NCBI GenBank assembly: GCA_012845835.1
Contig: JABAKD010000012.1
Span: forward strand, 12,648,195 to 12,712,194
DNA from: Undaria pinnatifida
Taxonomy: Eukaryota > Sar > Phaeophyceae > Laminariales > Alariaceae
Direction: 5' to 3'
Length of the DNA: 64,000 nucleotides
In this document: piece by piece, positions 22,320-34,325 of the stretch
How positions within the stretch are numbered: position 1 is the stretch's first letter
How the letters are laid out: each line of letters opens with the position of its first letter
Notes under the pieces: generated by a model
Told to the model about the DNA's origin: nothing
The model's input: only the letters and a program-made list of their open reading frames with translations
Databases searched by the model: none
Program-made: the position numbers and the translations under genes

Positions 22320-22745
22320 AGGCAAGTAATGCTGCTGTGGTACTACTACGGCCGTAATACCGCAGCGGTTGTGTAAGGGCGGTATTGCGGTGGCAATATT
22401 GAGGCGGGAATACCGCAGCGGTACGGGCGGTATTGCGGCGGTAATACTGAGGCGGTAATACCGCGGCGGCAATGTAAGGGCGGTGTTGCGGCGGTAAAAT
22501 ACTAAGGCGGTAATACCGCAGCGGTAATGTCGGGGAGGTAATGTCAGGGCGGTATTGCCGCGGCGGTAACTCCTCGGCGGTAATGCTGTGGTGGTAATGC
22601 TGCGGCGGCCGCAACGGTAATTTCTTGACGGTAATACTGTGGTGGTAATGCCGTGGTGGTGCCAAGGCGGAAATAATGCCGTAATAATTCTGCCGCGGTA
22701 ATGCCTAGGCGGTAAATACCACAGCGGTAATACTGTGGAGGTGGT
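22320..22745 (+). repeat. GGCGGTAATACC minisatellite downstream of the methyltransferase stop
   Basis: A degenerate tandem of GCGGTAATACCGC-type units about 10-22 bp long starts 6 bp after the TAA at 22312. It probably forms the 3' untranslated or flanking region. Many units are themselves near-palindromic. Confidence 0.85.
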
Positions 22746-22759
22746 AGCAAAGCCAAGGC

Positions 22760-24155
22760 GGGATTTTGGCGGAAGGAAATATTGAAGGACGAACGGAATA
22801 CAGGAAGGATGGGCGGTTCAGGCACCCGGTTTTGGCTCCGAGCGATAATGCCGCGGCGACAACCCGGCGATGGTAGAAAATGCTGCGGCGAAATTTACAC
22901 TATGCTAGCCTGTACACACCCTCGCTCGCTATGCGAATGATCTTTGTTTTTTTAAGCAAGGAAACACGTTGCTATATTTCGAAAAACGGCCAACCAGCAT
23001 AGTGCGGCACGATGCCGCGTCAAGTCGGTCAGTCAAGTCGCCCTTTCGTCCGTTTTGAGTTTTTTTTTCTTCCCCTGTATTTCGTTTGTCGTTTTTGTAC
23101 GAGGTCCGTACGTAATGGATTGTGTTTTGTGCTTCTGCCCTATTGTTTGGTTTGGTTCGTTTGGTCGTGTGGTCGTTTGGTTTGTTTTGCTTTGTTTTGT
23201 TTTGCTTTGTTTTGTTTTGCTTGGTTTGGTTGGTGCTTTTTTCTTCCTTTTTTTTTCTTTTTCACGCGCTCTCTTTTTGAGCGCTGTGCGGGTGTTTATC
23301 TCTGCTTCTCCCTTGTCCGAAGGGTGAGTGGAGAAAAAATGATGTATAAACAACATAAATTTCCAGCGAGGTTATCGTGACGCCATGTTGAGGGCGTGGG
23401 GAGGGAGAGGGGGGGGGAGTAGCCTGCGGCGTGGGGGTTAGGAGAACCCCTTTTGAAAGCAGTGGGATCATAGTGACCCCACACTGGGCGCGCGGGAGAT
23501 AAGGGTGGGGGAGGTTAACCCTTTTGAAAGCGTTTTTGTGCTGTTTTTGGTGCCACCGCAGGGACGAAGAAAACAGTTCGCGCAGATGGGGGCGGGCGTG
23601 GTAGCTGTCGCGCCAGCGTTGGTTGAGAATGGTCAAACCAATTCCTCCTGTGCTCGACCCTTGTTTTCTTTTTGTTTTTTTTTACTTAACCGCTCTATGG
23701 AACGGACCCGACCGTTTTTCGGACGAACTGCGTGGAATTTGTGTGAGTTTTTTTTTGGTTCTCCAACAGTGAAAAATTAATAACGCCTTTATGTTGGCGC
23801 CAAAAGTTTTTGGGGACAATCTGGTTGGAATTTGTTCGAGAATTTTTGGCCTGTGGTAAAACGGTTTTATCCCTTTTTGCGAGAAACTGCATTTGGTGTA
23901 TCGCACGCATTCTTAGTCGTTTGTAGCTAAAGCTGTGGATCCTGTTGTTAAAAGGGTTAAGGTCGATTTGGTGTAAGTTGGAGCGAGAGTCGTTGATGTC
24001 GTCGTTTCCGCCCGTGGTTCAGTCGTCGGTTTGGTGTGGTTCGGTGACGGTCGTTGGTCGCTGCGCGATGACGCGGGAGATTCGGCAAGGAGTTGCCGAG
24101 ATAACAGATGCTCTATTAATAGTACTCGTAGGAGACCAGTCTTTTTGGGCACGTG
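22760..24155. other. Unassigned T-rich and repeat-poor sequence
   Basis: Includes a TTTTG/CTTTG microsatellite at about 23170-23235. A possible acceptor (GTGCCACCGCAG at about 23552-23563) is followed by an open frame, but no partner exons were identified. No gene is called. Confidence 0.4.
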
Positions 24156-24159
24156 TAGG

Positions 24160-24290
24160 CCTCTTTTTGGACTTGACCCCTCTAGATCCCCCGAATTCCT
24201 TCTCTATGCTAAATCCAAGTAATTTTGTCCCCAAAAACGGGTTTCCAGTTATAAAGGGGTTAACCCCTCTAGACCTGCAACCACTTTTTT
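24160..24290. repeat. R10 short foldback repeat
   Basis: Matches 5650-5770: AGTAATTTTGTCCCCAAAAA, then CGGGTTTCCAGTTATAAAGG and GGTTAACCCCTCTAGACC. Confidence 0.65.
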
Positions 24291-24344
24291 TGGGACAAAC
24301 TATGTGTTTTTAGTGTGGGATAACTTATTCAGCGGTAATACCCT

Positions 24345-24745
24345 AGTTTTAGTTTTGAGGGCAGTCGGTAAAGGGGTCAAACCGCGGTCTTTTCGCACGC
24401 TTTTGACGGTAGTGTAATAGTTTCAGTGTAGGCAGCGGTCAGTCAACGAGGCAGACTGCGGTCTCCTATCACTGTTTTGACGTTGACATTATAGTTTTGA
24501 TGTAGGGGGCGGTCGGTCAAGGAGTCAGACGGCGGTCCCTTAACACTGCTTTGACTGCAGGGGGGCGATCAGTCACGAGGTCAGACCGCGGTCTCCTCGC
24601 ACTGCTTTTGCCTTAGTAACATAGTTTTATCATAGGGGTCAAACCACGGCCTCCTGGCACCGTTTCGACTCTAGCACCAAATTTTAGAGTGCGGGAGCGG
24701 TGAGTCAAGGGGTCTAATTGCGGTATCTCTTAGTGTATTTGATGA
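24345..24745 (+). repeat. Degenerate ~80-bp tandem repeat
   Basis: Five units follow the pattern CGGTCAGTCAA.GAGTCAGAC, CGCGGTCTCCT, CACTG.TTTTGAC and ATAGTTTT. Divergence between units is high, so the array is old. Confidence 0.75.
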
Positions 24746-24749
24746 AGAT

Positions 24750-25990
24750 GTTCTCCGTCGTTGCGGCTTAAGGTTATTTGCTGCATAACTGATGCCAGGT
24801 ATTAAGGTATGGTCAGTTTAAACGAGAAAAAGGACCATGATTTGTTTTTGTTTTGGTTCGGGCAGACTAATATTGGTTTTCGTATCATAATTTCGTTTGT
24901 AGCGCAAGGCACACAACGCAAACGTGTCACACGTTTTTTTTTTTTCATTATCCTGTCTCGGGCGAGTTTGTTTTGGAAGATTTGCTCTTTTTATGGTACC
25001 CAGTTTGCGTTTTGATATCGTCCATATTGCAATCATTATTAACACTCGCTTGGTAGGTAATTGACGGATTTAGAGCATTACTACTGTGGCGTGTGGATAT
25101 GGTATCTCCTCTCCCCCGTTGCGGCATTTTGTCCCGGAGTGGAGTTTCCAGAGCAGAGCCACAGGCACCCCTGCGTAACAGGAGTCGATCCCTATGTCCA
25201 CGATACCTTGAACTTTCACAGTCTGCGGTAAAGGGGGGAAGGCGGGGAAGGGGATAGCAGATCATTTTGCCTCTTGTCTCGATTATATGGCCATCATGTG
25301 CTTACCGGTATTATTGTTGATTCTGCTTGGTTCGAAAAATTATGTTGGTAAGATTTGTTATGATTAGAGTTCATGGTGTGGGCAGATTTATCCACAGCAG
25401 TGAGGCAGGTCTTGTTTTGTAAAAAATTAGCGCGGTGCTGTTAATAATTCCGCGAAAAGATGGCAGGAAAAAGGAATTAAAGACTGTGGCGAAGGGTTTT
25501 CGTAAGTGTATCGCGGCTTTTTAGGTAGAGGTTTAGGATGGTAGACAAGTGGACATAATTTAAGTGCGTGTTAGTTTGCCATCTACATGGCACGGACGAA
25601 TTTAATGGAACGATGGCCCACCAAACATTCATAGGTATTTTCCTGAGCTGAATATCGCCGAACTTTGCTAATACTGTCTTTGCGCTTGCCGGGTTATAAC
25701 TACTGGACTGCACCGCCGCGTCTGCCTGTACCGTCCATCCAAGCACGGGCGTGCGGGGGGGGGGCGAGGGAGATAAGCAAGGATCTACGGGGAGGAGGAG
25801 GGTATGATAGATTTATTTTCAAGAACGTGCCGAAACGCGCAAGTCAAACGGGTACATTTTTTTTTTCATGGCTCTGGCTCGCAGATTTCTTCTGGTGCTC
25901 GTAGCTCCGCATCAGCAGCACCAGCAGCAGCACCAGTAGTAGTAGTAGCAGTAGTAGTAGAGTAATAGTAGCAGATTTCACGGATCATCA
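24750..25990. other. Unassigned sequence
   Basis: No gene recognised. A CAG/AGT triplet-rich stretch lies at about 25914-25975. Confidence 0.4.
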
Positions 25991-26140
25991 GCCGACCCGC
26001 GGGTGGGGTCGGGAGGTTTTCAAAACCACGCAGGTCGGGTCCCGTCGGGGCAGTAGGTGTTCGAAATCTCACGGGTCGGGTCGGGATGGTTCTCTCTGAC
26101 TCGACCCGACCCGCGAGGACCGACCCGATTCGTGAAAATC
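25990..26140. repeat. R9 GGGTCGGGTC palindromic repeat
   Basis: Alternating GGGTCGGGTC and complementary GACCCGACCCG blocks can fold back. The flanking AAATCTCACGGGTCGGGTCG recurs at 45925-46030 as AAAATCTCACGGGTCGAGTC. Confidence 0.65.
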
Positions 26141-26149
26141 CCTGGATAT

Positions 26150-27020
26150 GGTTATCTGAGAATGCATATAATGAAGCGGTACCGGTTATATGAGTAGTAT
26201 CGGTACTCTGACTTCTCGCTGCGCTGACGAAATCATCGTCGATAACTTTTCTTCGCCGGCCAACGGGAGGTTTCAGCAAACAATACCCTACTGGTGGGTT
26301 GGTGTTGGCGCTGGCGTTTTTTTTGCAGTGCAGTAGTTTTCAGCCGTAACAATAGTTTACGGGCCTACGCCGCTTTTGTGACGGATGTTTGGTACCTTGT
26401 ATAAGCATACTTACAAATACCTCGGCGAGTAAGTCGTCTTGGAATCACTTGATTATAAGGTCCCGCATTGCTCTCAGCGCTCCCACCCGAAATAGGCCTG
26501 CCTAAACCCTCCTCTCGGAGAAATTCCCGGCGGCTGTCTTTGCGTTCCTTTCTTCGCTTTCTTCGTGTTCTTCAGGACCGCCCCAACACTAATTTCGAGA
26601 CAAAATCTCCAAAATTGTTACTGGTTCAATATCCAAACTCTTAGGGCTGGGCCGTGGTAGCTAGCCAGTACAGTGTGTACTCGCTGCGTCATTTGCCAGT
26701 ACACTGGACCCGGCCAGTGCACTGGTGGTCGCGGCGAAGCCGCAACCCCTGCCCTCTATCGGCTGGTAAAAGGGGGCTTCGCTGGAGGCGCCCTGCCGAA
26801 GGCACGTTTCGACGCGTTTTGGAGTACCAGAGCTAACAAATACGGCGTTTTTGGACCATGTTTGAAATATGATTGGTGGCAGATTGACTTGATAACAAAA
26901 TGAAAAGAGCGAAAACGAGCGAAGCTTATGATGGACAAGAGTGTGCGGAAATACGGCACACTGCAGCTCGCAGCCTAGAAACCGAAAAGGTGGGACACGG
27001 ATTCACAGCCATGTTTTATA
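26150..27020. other. Unassigned sequence
   Basis: No recognisable gene or repeated element in this stretch. Confidence 0.4.
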
Positions 27021-27021
27021 A

Positions 27022-27105
27022 CTAATTTTCAAGGACGTCAGCCGTGAGTTCGACGAATTTCAGGTCAATACTCATCTTTGCCAGCTGCGTTGTTGGTATT
27101 CGTAG
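27022..27105 (+). repeat. R1 terminal fragment, divergent subtype
   Basis: CAAGGACGTCAGCCGTGAG, TTCGACGAATTTCAGGTCAA and TACTCATCTTTGCC match the reverse complement of 61890-61950 better than standard R1. Confidence 0.6.
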
Positions 27106-27109
27106 TATA

Positions 27110-27940
27110 CTATTAATATATAAGTGATTTTTTATTGGGGAGATGTCCTATTTTTTGTCCACTATAGACCTAATGGTAAGTGTTGGTATTTATACTTTAG
27201 GTAGGTGGGGAATTTTGAGCTAGGTAAAACATCACACCTATTTTATTAATGTATTACTGTAGTTTTCACTATACTGCTCTATCATATGTATGGTAGGCGG
27301 TGTTTGTTTAACGTGTGCAAAACCGAATCGCTACAATTTACGAAATCGCGGCCTCAGACGTAAATATTCACGTACACAGCCATTTATTACTGTGTCAAAC
27401 ATGAGGTGTACTCAGATTCTCGACTGGAAACAAGAAAAAACATCCCGAGTTTCATATCGAGTTAATTTTTCGGTAGGGGGGCGAGCCGTGGTTGTGGCCC
27501 ACCTTGCCCCTCGAGAAATCGTGACAGGATACTGCTGTATCTTTAGTTCCTCAGATTTTCAATCCGGGCAGATTGATCCGAGACTTCAGCCTTCCAGCGA
27601 GGGCAAATCGTTGAGTCTCGCAAGCGCGTGAGATCACAGACGACAGGTGGTGCGGATGCACATGCGTACGAGCGAACAGTGTTCATACACATGCGAACAG
27701 TGGTTTGCCAATGCATTTTCACTTTTCACTTTTCTTTCCTTCATAGGTGGTATTGAGTCTAAATACCTGGCTTCCCATAGGTGCATCAGTGCACCACCTT
27801 CGTGGAAAGGCGTTACTAATCAAGCCGGCGGAATCACCGACCACACGAATCGTTCCATTCCTCGCCCACAGAACGGACCACCATTGTTCTGCGCCCAGTG
27901 GGTCGCGACCATCAGGCCACGGACACGACTCACCGTACTT
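27110..27940. other. Unassigned sequence
   Basis: No recognisable gene. A 113-codon ORF (27290-27631 +) lacks a known motif. Confidence 0.35.
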
Positions 27941-27944
27941 TTAT

Positions 27945-28095
27945 GCTCCCACGCTGTCCGCCGCAACACCCCCCCAAGTCTGGTATGGTCCTCCAGAAGA
28001 CGAATGCGGCCCTTGTCAACGGGGTGCTCCCACGCTGGCCGCCGCAACACCCTTCCAAGTCTGGTACGGTCCTCCAGAACTTAAAATAATGCGGC
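27945..28095 (+). repeat. 80-bp tandem duplication
   Basis: GCTCCCACGCTG(T/G)CCGCCGCAA recurs exactly 80 bp apart (27945 and 28025), each followed by AAGTCTGGTA(T/C)GGTCCTCCAGAA. A plus-strand ORF through it reads AATP(P/F)QVWYGPPE twice, but 80 is not a multiple of three outside that block and no family is recognised. Confidence 0.7.
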
Positions 28096-28379
28096 GGCGG
28101 TCAACGGAGAGTATTTCACCATTCCCAGCCAGACCTGCCGCCGGAGCAAACGGCTTAGGCCGAGGTCGCCAATTCCTCTCATCTCACAGTTCTTGGCATT
28201 GTGCCTTCTTTCCAGACTCCGCGCTCTCAGCTGGACCCGACTTAATAAAATCCAGCTCAAGCTGAAGCTGTCGCCAACTCCTTCCCTTGTTTGACCTCTT
28301 GACGATTCAGCTCCTTCCAATCACCGTCTGGACATCTTACTCGCCAGAACGTGTTGCTGAAGTCGTATCCTTCCATAGC

Positions 28380-28610
28380 CAGCTCCGCCGCTTGAGAAAA
28401 TGGTTTGGGCAGGACGCCAGCTCCTTCTTTCTCCGTTGAGATCCCAGGCAAGTCCAGTCTCTTACAGTCTCCATAAGAATATCCCCAGGGTGCCAGCTCC
28501 TTCTTTCTCCGTTGAGATCCCAGACAAGTCCAGTCTCTTCCAGTCTCCATAAGAATATCCCACTCGTTAGACTTGATCGTTGAAGTCATACATTTCCATA
28601 GCCAGTGATA
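28380..28610. repeat. 78-bp tandem duplication within a larger repeat
   Basis: GCCAGCTCCTTCTTTCTCCG is repeated 78 bp apart (28414 and 28492), with matching AGTCCAGTCTCTT.CAGTCTC. Flanking copies of GTTG(A/C)(A/T)GAAGTC.TA..TTCCATAGCC at 28350 and 28575 suggest a larger duplicated unit. A minus-strand ORF spans it and encodes repeated LDLPGISTEKE-like text, with no recognised family. Confidence 0.65.
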
Positions 28611-28972
28611 ACCCCCTACTTCGACCTTGGTTCCGATCGGGTGCGACCCAAGCGCCTTTTTCTCCCCGCCGCTGCCGCCGCTGCAACACCCCCCAGCCCG
28701 GCGCATGTGAGCGTCGGAGCCAAACGGGCATCACGGTCACAATTCGGCAACAGCCCGTGCGCCTTTCTCCTCCGCCCAACGCCTTAGATTTGATGTTGCA
28801 ACGCGCCTTCCTTCCTCAGCGTCAATCTTGGACGGTGGTGAGAAGAACGGCGGTCCCGATCGTCGCATTTTTTTCAAACCGTAGCATTCAACCAGCCGAC
28901 GGTTCGGATACGAAAAAAACATTTCCACCGTCGTAAAGGTTGCCTGACAATATATATATATATATATATATA

Positions 28973-29170
28973 TTTTATCCTCCGGCGGATGGGGAAAAAT
29001 AAAGCTTTAACTCACCACAATTCCACGTATTTTCATACGCGTCGTGTGTCGATTTAACTCAGTTGCTTTCGCAGCCCAACGCTAGCTGGCGCACCCTTCG
29101 GGTCCCATTGTAGGTATAGCGTAAGCTGTCCCTATCAGTGGTCTTCGTTACAACCCCGGCAGCGCAAGCA
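28973..29170 (-). mobile_element. Short retroposon copy, 5'-truncated
   Basis: Reverse complement of 34548-34735: ATCCTCCGGCGGATGGGG, TTTTCATACGCGTCG, TGGCGCACCCTTCGGGTCCC and CTTCGTTACAACCCCGGCAG. It stops after GCGCAAGC, whereas the full copy continues about 220 bp. An (AT)n microsatellite abuts its 3' side (28950-28972). Confidence 0.8.
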
Positions 29171-29174
29171 GACA

Positions 29175-31095
29175 ATATTGCTCCTAAGACGTATCGGGCA
29201 CACGGAACACAGAAAATTCCATCTTAGATCACAATCCCGAGCAGGCACTCACCTTCACCTGCCGGTTGGACAATAGCACGGCAAGTGCATAGCTTTCACC
29301 AGGTAAGCAGATTTTGTGGGTGTTTTCATAGGTTCAGTGATAGCACCTACACAGTGGAGGTAAGCATGTGTGAGGCTATCGCTGAATAGGTAGGGAAGTG
29401 AGGTGAACGCTTCTCTGGGTTGTTCTTGGAATATATGCCAGCAGTATTGGGCTCAGACGTGAAGTTAAGCACGTGCTGTAGCCGCTGCTGAGCGAAACGC
29501 TGAAGGTAAGCGGCTCTCTGATGTGTTTCAGCCAAAGGTTCAGTGGTAGCTTCCAGACACTAGTCTTGCTGCCACTGAAAAGGAGAGGTGGGGTAAGCGC
29601 CCTCCTGAGAGTTTGGATTTCAGGAGAGCTGTTGGGTGGTGGTGGTGTACATTATTACTTGGTGTATTTTATTGATATATTATGTACTGAGTAGTAATTA
29701 GATTATGGCACAAAGGCACCTATCTATACTGATTTTGTGTATTTAGCGTTTAAGCGGCCCCACCTCCTCGCGTAGGAGCTAACGGTGCAGGGTTGCGTTG
29801 ACGAGGGTAGCTGGTGTATTTTGATGTAATTTTATTGACATTAAAGATGTACCGGGTACACACCGAATAATCTTTCCATACTGGCACAGAGGCAATGACA
29901 TCAACTTTCTGCGTTCTGTGTTTAGTGTTTAAGGGCTGCCTTTCTTTGTTTCATTTCTATGGTGGCGAAGGTGAACACCTTTGTTAGTGCAGTCCCGGCG
30001 GTATTCGGTCGAAATGTGAGGTGAGCACGTTGTCAATCGCTGCTGATCGCGAGATGAGGTAAGCATCTGCTGCGAGTGTTACAAGTAGATTTGACGGCAG
30101 CACTTCGACGGTGAATGGTATGCACTTATCGTGATATTGTCCAACGGAGCTAGGGTAGGACCACCCTCTTGCCTACGGGGAGATGGGGTTGTGGTTCTTA
30201 TTCGGGATTCAAATACTTTCTTGAGATGCTCCGTGGAGAACGGAGAATACTTGTACTTTTCCCGTTGCTAACTTGATCATATTCCTGCTCTTTGGGTTTA
30301 CGTTTAACGTTCGTTGTCTCGTTCTAAAGACATCAAACGTGGGGGGGTGTCACAGCGAGCAGGAGACCTTCTTTCCATATTTTATGTGGACCAACCGGAG
30401 TTGCAGGATCTCGGAGGGATATCATATAGGAGGGGATCGACCAAACGTGCGAAGACTTGAAAGGAGCTTGGGTTACATCGATCACTTCGAAAGCACTTTG
30501 AAGCTGTGAACCTGAACTGTGAACTTGTGAACTCAGCGCTGAGACCGAACCACTGCATGAAACCCTTGCACCTGTGACACCTGGAGCGTTGCCTGCATGC
30601 TTGTGAGCCGCCCTGCTGGCCAAATCCGTCCGCCCGCTTGAATCAAGAAACAGGTCAGACTTATCAAGCTTGAATAGGGGTTGCCTTCGACGCCTTCACC
30701 CGTAAGAAAAACTTGTAGGAAAACGTGACTAAATCGTGGAGCGCTGAGAGTTTCTCCCCGTAACAGCTCTGTCCACGCGGCGTGTTGAAATAAATCGGTC
30801 ATCATGTCAAGAATAGCGGTACTTCCAGCACCCCAGTCTCAAGGTGCGAGCTTCACTGCAACACACAGTGTGCAGGTGAAGAAGATGGTTGATGTCTGCA
30901 TTAACCGATGCCGGATGCTGATCAGAGGGGAAGATATGGAGTGAGCTAGTAGGCGCCAGTATGCGAAGCCTACGTGCTCGGCTTCATGTACCACGAGGTA
31001 CTCTTTCGAAGCACTAACATTCCATAATAATATTAATACCAGAAATTTCCTAGGGCTGTTCTCAGCACTCCACAATCATCCAAAGGAATAGTCTA
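29175..31095. other. Unassigned sequence with repeated splice-donor-like AGGTAAGC motifs
   Basis: GGTAAGC or GGTGAGC occurs near 29301, 29358, 29505, 29591, 30017 and 30056, often after GA or TGA. No matching acceptor/exon series or known protein was found. The rest, to 31095, has short ORFs without motifs. Confidence 0.35.
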
Positions 31096-31099
31096 TTCC

Positions 31100-32211
31100 A
31101 CCTATCTTTCCCACACTACAATATCCCGCATTATCCTGTAGTATAACCTGACGTAACCGCCGTATATTTCTACTATTATTATTGTTCGTTGGGCCAAGCT
31201 ACACCCATCACCTCCCTGGCGCTGGATCAACAAACAAGCCTCGGAAATAACTACCAGAAGCATTTTACGACGGAACAAAATTATTCTCAACAAAAAGTCG
31301 CGGTGTTTCTCAAAACGCTCCCGAGCGACAGCCTTCGTGAGAATATCCGCATGTTTGTCCTCCGTCCTTTGATACTTCACGGACAAGTGTCTAAGTCTCC
31401 CTTCCCCACCAACTCGCGCAACATGTGATACCTCACATCGATGTGCTTGCTGTTGGACGAGCTCAGCGGGTTTTCGGCCAAGTCAATCGCCCCCTTGTTG
31501 TCTTCAAACACTCCAATACTCGGCGACCCAAGACTAGGCATCAAGAAAATCAACACTCCTCGCACGTACAAGGCCTCCTTCACTCCGTCGGTCATCACCA
31601 CGTACTCGGCCTCGGTGGAGGAGAGTGTAACGCATTTCTGCCTCCTACAAAACCAGGATACAAGCGTACCTCCGCAGCAAACAGCTACACCAGAGATCGA
31701 ACGCCTTTCCTCGACTCTGTGGGCTTAGTCCGCGTCTACGTACTTCTCTAGATTGTACTCAAACTATACATCCTCCAACTTACTCTCTCTTCTGAAAGTC
31801 AAGCCCAAGTGAGCCGTAGCGCTCAAGTATTCGGTATTCTTCCTATTAATAGCAGCTCCTTCACGTGTACTTCCTCAGGATAATGCAAGCACCGCGCGAT
31901 CACTCGCACTGCGTTGGAGGTGTCTGGTCTCGTCTGGTTCGCACTCCACATGGACTCCCCACACAATTTCGCGGAAAATCGCGTCCACCGCCGGCTTCTC
32001 ATGACTCACGTACCTTAGGCCCAACGACGGTGAAGCAGGGATTGTGCTGGTCGTAGTGATACCGAAACGGTCGACGACATTTCTGATGAACTGAGTCTGC
32101 TAAATCTCCAGGGTTCTCTTCTCGCAATCCCTCCTGTACTCGCTACCCATGGCATGTACCACGTAACCTCGCCTAGATGTTTGATCGAAATGCTCTTGTT
32201 GAGGTCAGCCA
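31100..32211 (-). pseudogene. Copia pol fragment (RT C-terminus and RNase H), interrupted
   Basis: Reading the minus strand from 32211: KHLGEVTWYM (reverse transcriptase), RPDTSNAVRVIARCL-like text near 31930, KYVDAD followed by a stop, SSTEAEYVVMTDGVKEALYV, AENPLSSSNSKHIDVRYH and EDKHADILTKA. These are the Ty1/copia RT thumb and RNase H regions in order. Frames shift near 31380 and stops are present, so it is dead. A purine stretch GCCAGGGAGG before TGATGGGTG (minus strand, about 31215) may be the polypurine tract and LTR start. Its 5' side is cut by the LTR at 32212, and the missing continuation is at 38823-38862. Confidence 0.85.
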
Positions 32212-32637
32212 TGTTCGTGATAGCGGCCGTGTGTATCGACCGAGTTGCGGTAGAACATCTGATTATATTATTTGAATAGGAACTGTCGATCTGAGGTTGC
32301 CGAGCTAGCATATAGGAATACTCTTTGTGGTGCTGCGGTAGCTCGGTAAATTGTACACACCTAAGGGTTATACATTGGACCGTAGGAGTATGTACGGTAC
32401 ATCGGACAATTGTCAGGTAGAATACTCCCGTATTGTTGCTAGATGTCGGATTAACGGCATATTGCTGTGATCGGTACGTTGCATTGGTCCGATTGTGTGC
32501 ATCGTTCCGAAGTGGCGTGGGAGCTCGCAGCCTTTGTGCTCGCCCCACTCGTTCACTCCGCTTCCCGAACTGTCTCTCCAGACCAAGGTCTCATTAATAC
32601 AATATCTCTTTCTCCAGAATTCACGGATTTACCAACA
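32212..32637 (+). repeat. 5' LTR of copia element
   Basis: 426 bp, starts TG and ends CA, nearly identical to 38393-38822. It contains no convincing TATA box that I can position with confidence. Sequence after it (CTCTATAGCGCTTCAG) is not an obvious tRNA-Met primer site. Confidence 0.88.
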
Positions 32638-32726
32638 CTCTATAGCGCTTCAGTCGGCTGCTGCTTCGTCCCCCTGGACTTGCTCGACTGGTCTGTCGAG
32701 GAAGGCTTGATCACCCTGCCTCATCA

Positions 32727-34325
32727 TGGCTGAACTGGGAAACGAGATTCCTGCGATCAACCCATCTCAGGATGGATCGCAGGAGGTTGGTGAGAGGATG
32801 GGATCCTTAGAGACACAGTTGTCTGAGCTTGCGACTCTAGTGTAATCTCAGCAAGATCTACTTAAGTCGCTCGTTGAGATGCACCAAGGAAAGGAGGTGG
32901 AGTCCTCTGGTTCTGAACGTTTTGCACCTAGAGACACCGGACTAGAGGCTGGTGCGCACCAATCGGGTGCCCCCGGCCGCGGGAAGTACGGGCGGCGATG
33001 TCCAAGGCTTTGGCGTGCTCAGCATGCGGGTTGGGGGTAGTCGTTAGCTCAGGCTTACACCCCCATGTATCTCTGCTGAAAATAGTTCCTCTGTTCCTGC
33101 AGTAAACTTTAGTTCGATTCACGGGGCTGTCGGTAGGGCTGCTGTAGGTAGCCAGTCTCATGTTCCGCCCGCTCCTTCTCTGTCGAGCGAGTGGTGAGAA
33201 AACGTCGTCAGTGGAAACACACTGAATCCTGGGACTGACATTACTGACACAGGAGAGAAGTTGGGTAAGGGTCCTTTTAAAGTTCCCAAAGCTCTGTTTT
33301 TGACGGCAGCGATCTGTCGTACCCCTCATGGTCGCAGAATTTTCTGCTGAGTGCCCGACACAACAACCTGTATGAGGCGTTCGTTTCCGAGATTGAGATT
33401 CCGATTGCAGACATTGGTTTTGACTTGACCCCCTGGGTAGAGAACGGTTTCAATGTCGTTGTGATTCGTCAGGCGGAGATGGCTTGGTGGTTTCTGTTCG
33501 ACTGCTTGAAGAAGAATAGTCTGAAAACCATGGCTAGGCACGCTGGTTCCCCCAGCAAGGCGTGTCGTGTGCTAAAGGATCATTTTCTGCCGTTGAGCCA
33601 CAGTCAGATTCGTGTGAAGGAGGAGCAACTGTCACTGCGCATGTGTTCGAACGAAAACCCCGCAACCTTCTTTGCATCCATGAGAGAGACGCTTGGTGTT
33701 CTGCAAATGCTTGAAGTCAAGAAAGATGGCAGGGAGGTGTGCAATCTGATGATTGAAGGGCTGTCGCACAAGTACAAGACTTTTCGTGAGACTCTTGTGG
33801 TGTTCTGTCCGAATAACCCATCGTTCATCGAGACTAAAGTGCGTGAGCGTTACCTAGACTTGCAGGCACAAAGTGGTTCGAAGGAGCGCAGTAGTGTTGC
33901 TCTGGTGTCTAGGACTGAGAGGAAGAGTAGCAAGAAGCACAGCAACAAGCCGAAGTTACTCCGAGTCTGATTCGTCCAAGAAAAAGACTTTTCAGCGGAA
34001 GTGTTTCAAGTGTGGGGAGAAGGGTCGCTTGAGGAAGGACTGCCTGGCTCGCATCATCGCTCATCCCACACAGACTGGGAAATCCGAGGCCGACGGGGAT
34101 GAGAGCGGTGAGAAGTCTGAAGTTTCTTATTTGGAGTGTCTGCTATTAATAGCACGCCGGAATGATGTGATTGTGCAGGCATGTGAAGAGTTGGGCAGTA
34201 TGATGTATGATGTTTCTGGTTTGAAGTGCCTGCTAACATCACAAGGTTATATGATTTTGAGCGCTTTCAACAAGGATATGATTATAAACGCTGTTAACAA
34301 GTCTAAGTATTTCGAGGATTGGTAT
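32727..34325 (+). pseudogene. Copia gag (degenerate)
   Basis: The likely start is ATG at 32727 (MAELGNEIPAINPSQ). An in-frame TAA near 32845 and another stop follow, and the frame is recovered at about 33425-33970. That part is helical, UBN2/copia-gag-like sequence with an RVLKDHF...NPATFFASMRETLGVLQ pattern. A frameshift near 33960 leads to a zinc-knuckle region CFKCGEKGRLRKDC near 34000, where the consensus His (CX2CX4HX4C) is Arg. Gag would package the element RNA; this copy cannot make an intact product. It ends at the retroposon insertion. Confidence 0.8.

Noticed and set aside
22544-22825. Tyr/Pro-rich minus-strand protein
   Set aside because: It is the translation of the GGCGGTAATACC minisatellite. 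The same text appears in other frames.
23033-23356. Lys/Thr-rich or Phe/Leu-rich proteins on opposite strands
   Set aside because: Both are translations of a TTTTG/CTTTG microsatellite.
25920-25975. CAG/AGT triplets as a polyglutamine exon
   Set aside because: The open frames are short and the triplets alternate between types. It reads as a simple repeat.
27747-28265. 172-codon ORF with repeated QVWYGPPE
   Set aside because: The repetition comes from an 80-bp tandem duplication. No family, start context or splice partners were seen.
29440-29490. Possible 5S rRNA fragment (GAAGTTAAGCACGTGCTG)
   Set aside because: Only one short block resembles 5S rRNA. The rest of the 5S sequence and its internal promoter are absent.
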